Source: Clostridia bacterium
Lineage (GTDB): Bacteria; Bacillota; Clostridia; Christensenellales; Borkfalkiaceae
Assembly: GCA_017507045.1 (NCBI GenBank)
Contig: JAFWBP010000004.1
Span: 1-55,291, forward strand
Direction of reading: 5' to 3'
DNA length: 55,291 bases
Shown here: positions 15,576-22,626 of the stretch, piece after piece
Layout of the letters: each line of letters starts with the position of its first letter
How positions within the stretch are numbered: the stretch's first letter is position 1
Program-made: the position numbers and the translations under genes
Notes under the pieces: generated by a model
What the model was told of the DNA's origin: nothing
The model's input: the letters and a program-made list of their open reading frames with translations, nothing else
Database searches by the model: none

Positions 15576-16487
15576 ATGAAATTCACGAGCTTTGATGGAA
15601 AGGAAATTTACGTGCACGAGTGGCTGGAAGCGGAAAAGCCAAAGGGCGTCGTGCAAATTTTGCACGGCATGGCAGAACACGCAAAAAGGTACGATGCATT
15701 TGCGCACTACCTCAACGCAAACGGATTTATCGTAGTTGCAGATGATCACCGAGGACACGGAAAAACGGATCCCGAGTCCCTTGGCTACGCCCCCGGGAAT
15801 ATGTTTGCCGATACCGTGAAGGATGCGGCACACATCACCGATCATTATAAAAAAGAATACCCCGAGCTTCCGTTCTTTCTTATGGGCTTTTCTTACGGCT
15901 CCTTCCTTGCGCAGAGCTATATCGCAAAATACGGCGAAAAGCTTTCGGCGGCAATCATTGCAGGCAGTAGCCACAAAAAGGATCTCGAGGTGTATCTCGG
16001 AAGCTTCGTTTCGGGCATGGGGTGCATGTTTTCTGCAAGAAAGCCGGCAAAGCTCATTGAAAAGCTTTCCTTTGGCGCCTATGAAAAGAAGTTCGAAGAT
16101 CGTGAGTGGCTTTCCGTGGATGGCGAGAACAACAGCGCTTACCGAGAGGATACTTTTAGCGGGTTCACCTGCTCCAACCGTTTTTACAGCGATTTTTTTA
16201 AGGGGCTGAGAAGCCTTTACACAAAGGAGTACATCGCAAAGCTTCCCAAAGACCTACCCATTCTTCTTGCATCGGGGCAGAGTGATCCCGTGGGGAATAT
16301 GGGCAAGGGCGTGAAAAAGCTCTATGAGTTCTACACGGATAAGGCGGGCATGGAGGATGTTTCCATGGTGCTCTTTGAAAATAGCCGCCATGAATTCTTA
16401 AATGAAAAAACAGGCCGAGAAACAAAGTGGGGAACGCTTCTCGAATTTTTGCAAAGCGTGCAGGCAAATTCACAAAATTGCGTTTGA
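15576..16487 (+). CDS. Alpha/beta hydrolase, monoacylglycerol lipase-like
   Basis: A 303-residue cytoplasmic serine hydrolase of the S33/lysophospholipase (Hydrolase_4) group. The nucleophile is Ser106 in GFSYGS; the other triad residues are probably Asp237 in SGQSDPVG and His272 in NSRHEF. An HGMAEHAKRYDAFA segment near residue 30 and DDHRGHGKTD near 57 are typical of this group, with a cap domain between about 130 and 215. The likely substrates are monoacylglycerols or lysophospholipids, but this is an inference. The ATG at 15576 follows GGGAGG. The gene stands alone with its own promoter. Confidence 0.88.
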   Translation: MKFTSFDGKEIYVHEWLEAEKPKGVVQILHGMAEHAKRYDAFAHYLNANGFIVVADDHRGHGKTDPESLGYAPGNMFADTVKDAAHITDHYKKEYPELPFFLMGFSYGSFLAQSYIAKYGEKLSAAIIAGSSHKKDLEVYLGSFVSGMGCMFSARKPAKLIEKLSFGAYEKKFEDREWLSVDGENNSAYREDTFSGFTCSNRFYSDFFKGLRSLYTKEYIAKLPKDLPILLASGQSDPVGNMGKGVKKLYEFYTDKAGMEDVSMVLFENSRHEFLNEKTGRETKWGTLLEFLQSVQANSQNCV

Positions 16488-16542
16488 AAGCGATCATTGC
16501 GTGGTATATAAGTATCAGTGGCTCGCGTGTTTTGGCGCGCTA

Positions 16543-16571
16543 TTGACAAATCAAAAAATATGTGCTACAAT
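16543..16571 (+). promoter_or_regulatory. Promoter of the SecB-like gene
   Basis: A perfect TTGACA (16543-16548), a 17-bp spacer and TACAAT (16566-16571), about 33 bp before the ATG. It lies over the longer upstream frame and so supports the start at 16604. Confidence 0.87.
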
Positions 16572-16603
16572 GGCACGGAAATAATCAAAAAGAGGTAAAA
16601 ATT

Positions 16604-17053
16604 ATGATCGATTACACGCTTAGAGGTCTCACGGCAGATGAGCTCTCTTTCAAGGTCAACCCCATGAAGGTTGCGCCCGATACCAAGTTTGAAATCAAGC
16701 CCTTCTTCTCCCGCCGCATTCAAACGGCGAAGGAGAATCCGAAGATCAACGTTGTGATTCTTGAATGCAAGATCGAAACGAGCGAGGAGGCACCCAAGCC
16801 CTTCAACATGGTGGTCCGTCTTGTAGGTGTGTTTGAGGTGAACAACATGGAAACGGCAGAAGATCGCCGCATCTTTGCGCTCAACGCTACGGAAACGATG
16901 TACCCTTACCTTCGTGCAACGGTGAGCTCGCTCACAACGGCTTCCTTTATTGCGCCGCTCAATCTTCCCGTTATCTCGGGAGCCACCCTCTTCCCCGAAG
17001 ACCGCTCCGCAGAGGGCTTCAATGTGAACTTCGATCCGAAGAACGTGAACTGA
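16604..17053 (+). CDS. SecB-like protein-export chaperone
   Basis: A 149-residue protein that resembles SecB. The signature is the C-terminal helix and loop TMYPYLRATVSSLTTASF followed by APLNLPVI (about 105-130). The beta-strand half before it contains FEIKPFFSRRI and NMVVRLVGVFEVN. SecB keeps exported proteins unfolded and hands them to SecA. In most Firmicutes SecB is absent, so this stand-alone copy is notable. No toxin-antitoxin genes lie next to it, unlike the SecB-like chaperones of tripartite TA systems. It has its own promoter and a GC-rich hairpin after it. Start: ATG at 16604 with AGAGGT upstream. Confidence 0.8.
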   Translation: MIDYTLRGLTADELSFKVNPMKVAPDTKFEIKPFFSRRIQTAKENPKINVVILECKIETSEEAPKPFNMVVRLVGVFEVNNMETAEDRRIFALNATETMYPYLRATVSSLTTASFIAPLNLPVISGATLFPEDRSAEGFNVNFDPKNVN

Positions 17054-17073
17054 TCTTAGATAAAAAACAATTC

Positions 17074-17101
17074 GCCGCCCCGATGGAATTCACGGGGCGG
17101 C
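17074..17101. terminator. Hairpin after the SecB-like gene
   Basis: A 9-bp GC-rich perfect stem (17074-17082 with 17093-17101) with a ten-base loop, 21 bp after the stop. A T tract is lacking on the plus strand. Confidence 0.65.
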
Positions 17102-17174
17102 TCTAATGCCCATCCTTAAGGGGTTTGTGGCTTTGGAAAGGGCAACAATTTTTGCGTTTTCCCGCGCGAAAGGC

Positions 17175-17203
17175 TTGTTTTTTCCATAAAAATCGTGTAT
17201 AAT
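17175..17203 (+). promoter_or_regulatory. Promoter of ppdK
   Basis: TTGTTT (17175-17180), a 17-bp spacer and TATAAT (17198-17203), about 43 bp before the ATG. A strong CAGGAGGAAC ribosome binding site precedes the start. Confidence 0.8.
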
Positions 17204-17245
17204 CACTTTGGTAGAAAAATAGAAATCAATCAGGAGGAACTATAA

Positions 17246-19891
17246 ATGGCTAAAAAGTATTGTTACCTTTTCAGCGAAGGCAACGCCGGAATGCGCGAGC
17301 TTTTGGGCGGTAAGGGCGCGAACCTTGCAGAGATGACGAAGATCGGTCTTCCCGTTCCGCAGGGCTTCACCATTTCCACCGAGGCTTGCACGCAGTACTA
17401 CGAGGACGGTCGTCAGATCAATCCTGATATCCAGGCCGAAATCATGGCGTACATCGATAAGATGGAAGAGATCACCGGAAAGAAGTTCGGCGATAAAGAG
17501 AATCCGCTTCTCGTTTCCGTCCGTTCCGGCGCACGTGCTTCCATGCCCGGTATGATGGATACCATTCTCAACCTCGGGCTCAACGAAGAAGTTGTTGAGG
17601 TGCTCGCCACGAAATCGGGGAATCCCCGTTGGGCGTACGATTGCTACAGAAGATTCATTCAAATGTTCTCCGACGTCGTTATGGAAGTCGGCAAGAAGTA
17701 CTTTGAAAAGCTCATCGATGAGATGAAGGAAAAGAAGGGCGTCACGCTGGATGTTGAGCTCACTGCCGAGGATCTGAAGGAACTTGCGAACCAGTTCAAG
17801 GCCGAATACAAGGCACAGCTGGGCACCGATTTCCCCACCGATCCCAAACAGCAGCTCTTCGAGGCGGTTAAGGCCGTCTTCCGTTCGTGGGATAACCCCC
17901 GTGCGAACATCTACCGCATGGATCATGATATTCCCTACAGCTGGGGTACTGCCGTGAACGTACAGATGATGGCGTTCGGCAACATGGGAGATAACTGCGG
18001 CACGGGCGTTGCATTCACGCGCAATCCCGCTACCGGTGAGAAGGGGCTCATGGGTGAATTCCTCACCAACGCGCAGGGAGAAGACGTCGTTGCCGGCGTT
18101 CGCACTCCGATGCCCATCGCCGAAATGGCACGCGTTTTCCCGAAGGTGTACGAGCAGTTCCAGGAAGTATGCAAAATTCTTGAGAACCACTACCGCGATA
18201 TGCAGGATATGGAGTTCACCGTTGAGAACGAGCAGCTCTATATGCTCCAGACCCGTAACGGTAAGCGTACCGCCGCCGCGGCAATCAAGATCGCTTGCGA
18301 CCTCATCGATGAAGGCATGATCACCGAAAAAGAGGCGCTCATGCAGATTGATGCGAAATCGCTCGATATGCTCCTTCACCCGCAGTTCGATCCGAAAGCC
18401 TTGAAGGAAGCGGATAAGAATAACGTCGTTGGTAAGGGTATTGCTGCTTCCCCCGGCGCAGCAGCAGGCACCATCGTATTCACGGCAGAAGATGCCGTTA
18501 TCGAAGGCAAGAAGGGCAAGAAAGTCGTTCTCGTTCGCCTTGAAACGAGCCCCGAAGATATCGAGGGCATGAAGTATGCGCAGGGCATTCTCACGGTGCG
18601 CGGCGGCCAGACGTCGCACGCGGCAGTCGTTGCTCGCGGCATGGGTACGTGCTGCGTCTCCGGTTGTGGCGATATCAAGATGGATGAGGAGAACAAGCAG
18701 TTCATGCTCGCCGGCAAGCTCTTCAAGGAGGGCGATGTGCTTTCCCTCGATGGTTCCACCGGTACGATCTACGATACGCTTATTCCTACCGTTCCTGCAG
18801 ATCCCAACAGCGGCTACTTCGGCAGAATCATGGAACTTGCCGATAAGTATAAGGCGCTCGGCGTAAGAACGAATGCAGATACCCCCGGCGATGCAAAGCA
18901 GGCGGCGGCGTTCGGCGCACAGGGCATTGGCCTTTGCCGTACCGAGCACATGTTCTTCGATGCTGCAAGAATCGGCGCATTCCGCGAGATGATCTGTGCA
19001 GATACCGTTGAAGAGCGCGAGAAGGCGCTCGCCAAGATCGAGCCCATGCAGCAGGCAGACTTTGAGGGCCTCTTCGAAGCGCTCGGCGGCCAGCCCGTAA
19101 CCATTCGTTTCCTCGATCCGCCCCTCCACGAGTTCGTTCCCACCACGGAAGAGGATATCGCCGCGCTCGCCAAGGCACAGAAGAAGACGGTTGCTCAGAT
19201 CAAGCAGATCATTTCCGATCTTCACGAGTTCAACCCGATGATGGGTCACCGCGGCTGCCGCCTCACCGTCACCTATCCCGAGATTGCCGTTATGCAGACG
19301 AAGGCGGTTATGAAGGCTGCGATCGCCGTTGCAAAGCGCCATAAGGATTGGAAGATCGTTCCCGAAATCATGATTCCGCTCACGGGCGAAGTGAAGGAAA
19401 TGAAGTTCGTGAAGGATATCGTCGTAAAAACGGCGGAAGAAGTTATTAAGAGCAAGCACAAGAAGATCAAGTACGAAGTGGGTACCATGATCGAGATCCC
19501 CCGTGCAGCGCTCACGGCAGACGTCATTGCAAAGGAAGCGGAATTCTTCTGCTTCGGCACCAACGACCTCACGCAGATGACCTTCGGTTTCTCGCGTGAC
19601 GATGCCGGCAAGTTCCTTCCTGCGTACTATGCGAATAAGATTTACGAAAGCGATCCGTTTGCGCGCCTCGATACGACGGGCGTTGGCAAGCTCATGGAAA
19701 TGGCGGTTAAGCTCGGCAAGAAGACGAATAAGAAGCTCCACACGGGCATCTGCGGCGAACACGGCGGCGATCCTTCGTCCATCGAGTTCTGCCACAACAT
19801 CGGGCTCTCCTACGTTTCCTGCTCGCCCTACAGAGTTCCCATCGCAAGGCTCGCTGCGGCACAGGCAAATATCAAGAACCCCAGGGGCTAA
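17246..19891 (+). CDS. ppdK: Pyruvate, phosphate dikinase
   Basis: An 881-residue enzyme that interconverts pyruvate, ATP and phosphate with phosphoenolpyruvate, AMP and pyrophosphate. An N-terminal ATP-grasp domain (GGKGANLAEM, SVRSGARASMPGMMDT) is followed by the phosphohistidine swivel domain with His458 in GGQTSHAAVVARG. The C-terminal TIM barrel binds PEP/pyruvate, with Cys836 in TGICGEHGGDP. These positions agree with the well-studied Clostridium symbiosum enzyme. In anaerobes it serves PPi-linked glycolysis or gluconeogenesis. The gene is monocistronic. It almost completely avoids TTA, CTA and TCA codons, which suggests high expression and leaves a very long open frame on the other strand. 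Confidence 0.99.
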   Translation: MAKKYCYLFSEGNAGMRELLGGKGANLAEMTKIGLPVPQGFTISTEACTQYYEDGRQINPDIQAEIMAYIDKMEEITGKKFGDKENPLLVSVRSGARASMPGMMDTILNLGLNEEVVEVLATKSGNPRWAYDCYRRFIQMFSDVVMEVGKKYFEKLIDEMKEKKGVTLDVELTAEDLKELANQFKAEYKAQLGTDFPTDPKQQLFEAVKAVFRSWDNPRANIYRMDHDIPYSWGTAVNVQMMAFGNMGDNCGTGVAFTRNPATGEKGLMGEFLTNAQGEDVVAGVRTPMPIAEMARVFPKVYEQFQEVCKILENHYRDMQDMEFTVENEQLYMLQTRNGKRTAAAAIKIACDLIDEGMITEKEALMQIDAKSLDMLLHPQFDPKALKEADKNNVVGKGIAASPGAAAGTIVFTAEDAVIEGKKGKKVVLVRLETSPEDIEGMKYAQGILTVRGGQTSHAAVVARGMGTCCVSGCGDIKMDEENKQFMLAGKLFKEGDVLSLDGSTGTIYDTLIPTVPADPNSGYFGRIMELADKYKALGVRTNADTPGDAKQAAAFGAQGIGLCRTEHMFFDAARIGAFREMICADTVEEREKALAKIEPMQQADFEGLFEALGGQPVTIRFLDPPLHEFVPTTEEDIAALAKAQKKTVAQIKQIISDLHEFNPMMGHRGCRLTVTYPEIAVMQTKAVMKAAIAVAKRHKDWKIVPEIMIPLTGEVKEMKFVKDIVVKTAEEVIKSKHKKIKYEVGTMIEIPRAALTADVIAKEAEFFCFGTNDLTQMTFGFSRDDAGKFLPAYYANKIYESDPFARLDTTGVGKLMEMAVKLGKKTNKKLHTGICGEHGGDPSSIEFCHNIGLSYVSCSPYRVPIARLAAAQANIKNPRG

Positions 19892-19929
19892 ATATTTAGA
19901 GAATCCCTAAAAACGCCATATCGTGTTTC

Positions 19930-19960
19930 GAGCCTGCATCCAAAAGATGCAGGCTCTATT
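19930..19960 (+). terminator. Terminator of ppdK
   Basis: An 11-bp perfect stem (19930-19940 with 19946-19956) with a CAAAA loop, followed by TATTTGGATTTT. It separates ppdK from the A+T-richer genes that follow. Confidence 0.88.
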
Positions 19961-19989
19961 TGGATTTTAGATTAAGGAGATTTTGCGAT

Positions 19990-21678
19990 ATGAAAATCGT
20001 AATCGTTGGTGGAGTTGCAGGAGGGGCAACTGCGGCGGCAAGAATAAGAAGATTAGATGAAAACGCAGAAATTATGATTCTTGAGCGTTCGGGGTATATT
20101 TCCTACGCAAATTGCGGTTTGCCCTATTATATCGGTGGCGTTATCGAAGAGGAGGAAGATTTGACCTTGCATACGCCCGAAAGTTTTTTTCGCCGCTTCA
20201 AGATCGTGGCAAAAGTCAATCACGAAGTAACCGATATCGACGTGCAAAACAAATCCGTTTCCGTTACCGATCTCACAACGGGCAGGCGTTTTACGGAAAG
20301 TTACGATAAACTCATTTTATCGCCGGGCGCAAAGCCGATTTTGCCCGATTTCTATATCGAAAACGAAAGAGTGTTCACCCTTCGAACGGTAGAAGATACC
20401 CTTAAAATTCACGCCTTTGTAGAGCAAAAACAACCTAAAACCGCTGTCGTGATAGGCGGCGGCTTTATCGGGCTTGAAGTGGCGGAAAACCTCGCTGAAC
20501 GCGGCATTAAAACGACGATAATTCAACGTGGCAACCATCTTTTACCGGCGGTTGACTGCGACATGGCCTCCTTTATTCACGCGAACTTCCGTCGCTACGG
20601 CGTACAGTTGTTGTTAAATGCCAACACGAAGAAAATGAGCGTTATAGGCGATAAGGTTTCGCTTGAACTTGCAAACGAATCAACGCTGAACGCAGACATG
20701 GTAGTGGTTGCCGTTGGCGTAACACCCGAAAACAGCCTGGCAAAAAAAGCAGGTTTAGAGCTCGGCTTAAAAGGAGCAATCAAAGTCAACGCAAAAATGG
20801 AAACGTCCATTCCCGATATCTATGCGGTGGGCGACGCCGTGCAAGTAAAACATTTTATCACCGAGCAAGATGCGGTGATTCCTTTGGCTGGGCCTGCAAA
20901 CAAGCAAGGGCGTATCGTTGCCGATAGTATTTGTGGGTTAAACAGCGTATACAAAGGTTCGCAAGGATCGTCCGTGATAAAACTGTTTGATATGACGGTG
21001 GCAACCACGGGCATTAATGAGGGCGGTGCCAAAGCGAACGGCATAAATTACGAAAAAGTGATTTTAACGCAAAATTCGCACGCAGGGTATTATCCGAACG
21101 CAACGGCAATGACCGTGAAGCTAATTTTTGAAAAGGAAACTTTCAAAATTTTGGGCGCGCAAATCGTTGGCTACGGCGGCGTAGATAAGCGAATCGACGT
21201 AATTGCGGCGGCAATACGGGCAGGAATGAAAGCAGACGAATTAAAGGATTTAGAGCTTGCTTACGCTCCGCCGTATTCTTCTGCAAAAGATCCCGTTAAT
21301 ATGGTAGGGTATGTCGTTGAAAATATCAAAAACGGCATTGTAAAGCAGTTCTACTATGAAGAGATTTCTGCTTTGCGTGAAAGAGATGACGTTATTTTGC
21401 TTGATACAAGAACGCCGTTTGAATATGATCGCGGGGCAGCAGAAGGGTTTATCAATATTCCGCTCGATGATTTAAGGGCGCGCATAGGCGAACTTGATAA
21501 AAATAAAAAAATCTACGTCATGTGCCAAAGCGGATTGCGCAGTTATTTAGCGGCGAGAATCCTCGTACTAAACGGCTTTGAAGCTTACAACTTTGCAGGT
21601 GGATTCAGATTATATAGCAGTATCAAAAACGAAGAGCAATTATCCAAACGGTGCTACGCGTGCGGCATGGAGAAATAA
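19990..21678 (+). CDS. cdr: CoA-disulfide reductase with rhodanese domain (CoADR-Rhd)
   Basis: A 562-residue flavoprotein. An FAD-binding Rossmann motif, VGGVAGGATAAARIRR, starts the protein; Cys42 in SYANCGLPYY is the single active-site cysteine of CoA-disulfide/NADH oxidase-type reductases. A second GGGFIGLEVAENLAERG motif (about 155) binds NAD(P)H. After the dimerisation domain, a rhodanese domain (about 460-555) has its catalytic Cys512 in MCQSGLRSY. Such fusions reduce CoA disulfides, persulfides or polysulfides with NAD(P)H. AAGGAG precedes the ATG. Codon use is richer in A and T (many TTA, ATA, AAA) than in ppdK or serS, a sign of acquisition. The nucleotidyltransferase gene follows after 3 bp. 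Confidence 0.93.
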   Translation: MKIVIVGGVAGGATAAARIRRLDENAEIMILERSGYISYANCGLPYYIGGVIEEEEDLTLHTPESFFRRFKIVAKVNHEVTDIDVQNKSVSVTDLTTGRRFTESYDKLILSPGAKPILPDFYIENERVFTLRTVEDTLKIHAFVEQKQPKTAVVIGGGFIGLEVAENLAERGIKTTIIQRGNHLLPAVDCDMASFIHANFRRYGVQLLLNANTKKMSVIGDKVSLELANESTLNADMVVVAVGVTPENSLAKKAGLELGLKGAIKVNAKMETSIPDIYAVGDAVQVKHFITEQDAVIPLAGPANKQGRIVADSICGLNSVYKGSQGSSVIKLFDMTVATTGINEGGAKANGINYEKVILTQNSHAGYYPNATAMTVKLIFEKETFKILGAQIVGYGGVDKRIDVIAAAIRAGMKADELKDLELAYAPPYSSAKDPVNMVGYVVENIKNGIVKQFYYEEISALRERDDVILLDTRTPFEYDRGAAEGFINIPLDDLRARIGELDKNKKIYVMCQSGLRSYLAARILVLNGFEAYNFAGGFRLYSSIKNEEQLSKRCYACGMEK

Positions 21679-21681
21679 AAT

Positions 21682-22431
21682 ATGAGAGATATAATTCAAG
21701 AAAAACTTTATGAAATAGAAAAGCGTGAAAATATTAAAATTTTACATTGTATCGAATCGGGCAGTCGCGCATGGGGTTTTGCTTCGCCCGATAGTGATTA
21801 TGACGTAAGATTCATTTACGTGCGTCCCAAAGAGTTTTACTTGAGATTAGATAAAACGCGGGACGTTATCGAGTGGCAGTTGGATGAAACGCTTGATATT
21901 AACGGTTGGGATATTAAAAAAACGTTACAATTATTATATAAATCAAATCCAACGTTGTTCGAGTGGAATTCTTCGCCGATTATTTACAGAACGACAAAAG
22001 AATGGGGGAGTATTTCTGCGATAATCAACAATTTCTTCGTTGCAAAAGCAGGGCTTTACCATTATTTAAGCACGGCAAAAAGCAATTACAGAGAAAATTT
22101 TAAAGGCGAAACGGTTAGATTGAAGAAGTATTTTTACGTACTTCGCCCGCTGCTTGCATGCAAATGGATACTTGCGGAAGGAACGCCACCGCCAATGCTC
22201 TTCAAAACACTAATGGAGAAGTATTTAGATGAAGACGTGAAACCTGACGTGTTGAAATTGCTTGATCTAAAAATAAATACGCCGGAAATTACGGAAGGGA
22301 AGCGATTTGAAAGAGTGAACGGTTACATTGATGAAAATATTGCAAAAATGGAAAAGGTAATAAAAATGCTTCCCGAAAAGCAAGAGCAAAATTGGGAAGA
22401 GTTAAATAAGATTTTCATTGATTTATTATAG
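21682..22431 (+). CDS. RlaP/YcgL-type nucleotidyltransferase
   Basis: A 249-residue protein of the DNA polymerase beta-like nucleotidyltransferase superfamily, RlaP (YcgL) group. The signature is GSRAWGFASPDSDYDVRFIY (residues 27-46), with the two metal-binding aspartates in SDYDVR. The rest is mostly alpha-helical. The substrate is unknown; group members are found near RNA ligases or as single genes. It is 3 bp behind the CoADR-rhodanese gene and shares its A+T-rich codon use, so both were probably acquired together or belong to one transcript. No RNA ligase gene is nearby. A bidirectional terminator follows. Confidence 0.88.
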   Translation: MRDIIQEKLYEIEKRENIKILHCIESGSRAWGFASPDSDYDVRFIYVRPKEFYLRLDKTRDVIEWQLDETLDINGWDIKKTLQLLYKSNPTLFEWNSSPIIYRTTKEWGSISAIINNFFVAKAGLYHYLSTAKSNYRENFKGETVRLKKYFYVLRPLLACKWILAEGTPPPMLFKTLMEKYLDEDVKPDVLKLLDLKINTPEITEGKRFERVNGYIDENIAKMEKVIKMLPEKQEQNWEELNKIFIDLL

Positions 22432-22531
22432 TTTATGTTGAAGATACTATAATGAAATAGCGATTTTACTCTCTAAAAAACGAATGAAAAAATTAGAAAG
22501 GGATCGTTGCAAGATAGCAAAAATGAAAAAA

Positions 22532-22560
22532 GAAAACCCCGGCCCTTCGGCGGGGTTTTC
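22532..22560. terminator. Bidirectional terminator
   Basis: A 10-bp perfect stem (22532-22541 with 22551-22560) with A-rich sequence on its left and CTTTC on its right. It lies between the converging nucleotidyltransferase and P-type ATPase genes and can serve both strands. Confidence 0.9.
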
Positions 22561-22626
22561 TTTCAAGACGCGTTTTATGCATACCATGCCTGCAACTTAC
22601 TTGCAGAAACGCAATTTTAAGCCCAG

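Noticed and set aside
17240..19795. 851-codon open frame on the minus strand opposite ppdK
   Set aside because: It is the codon-aligned antisense of a highly biased gene, has no ribosome binding site or promoter, and its product is a low-complexity His/Arg/Leu/Glu mixture.
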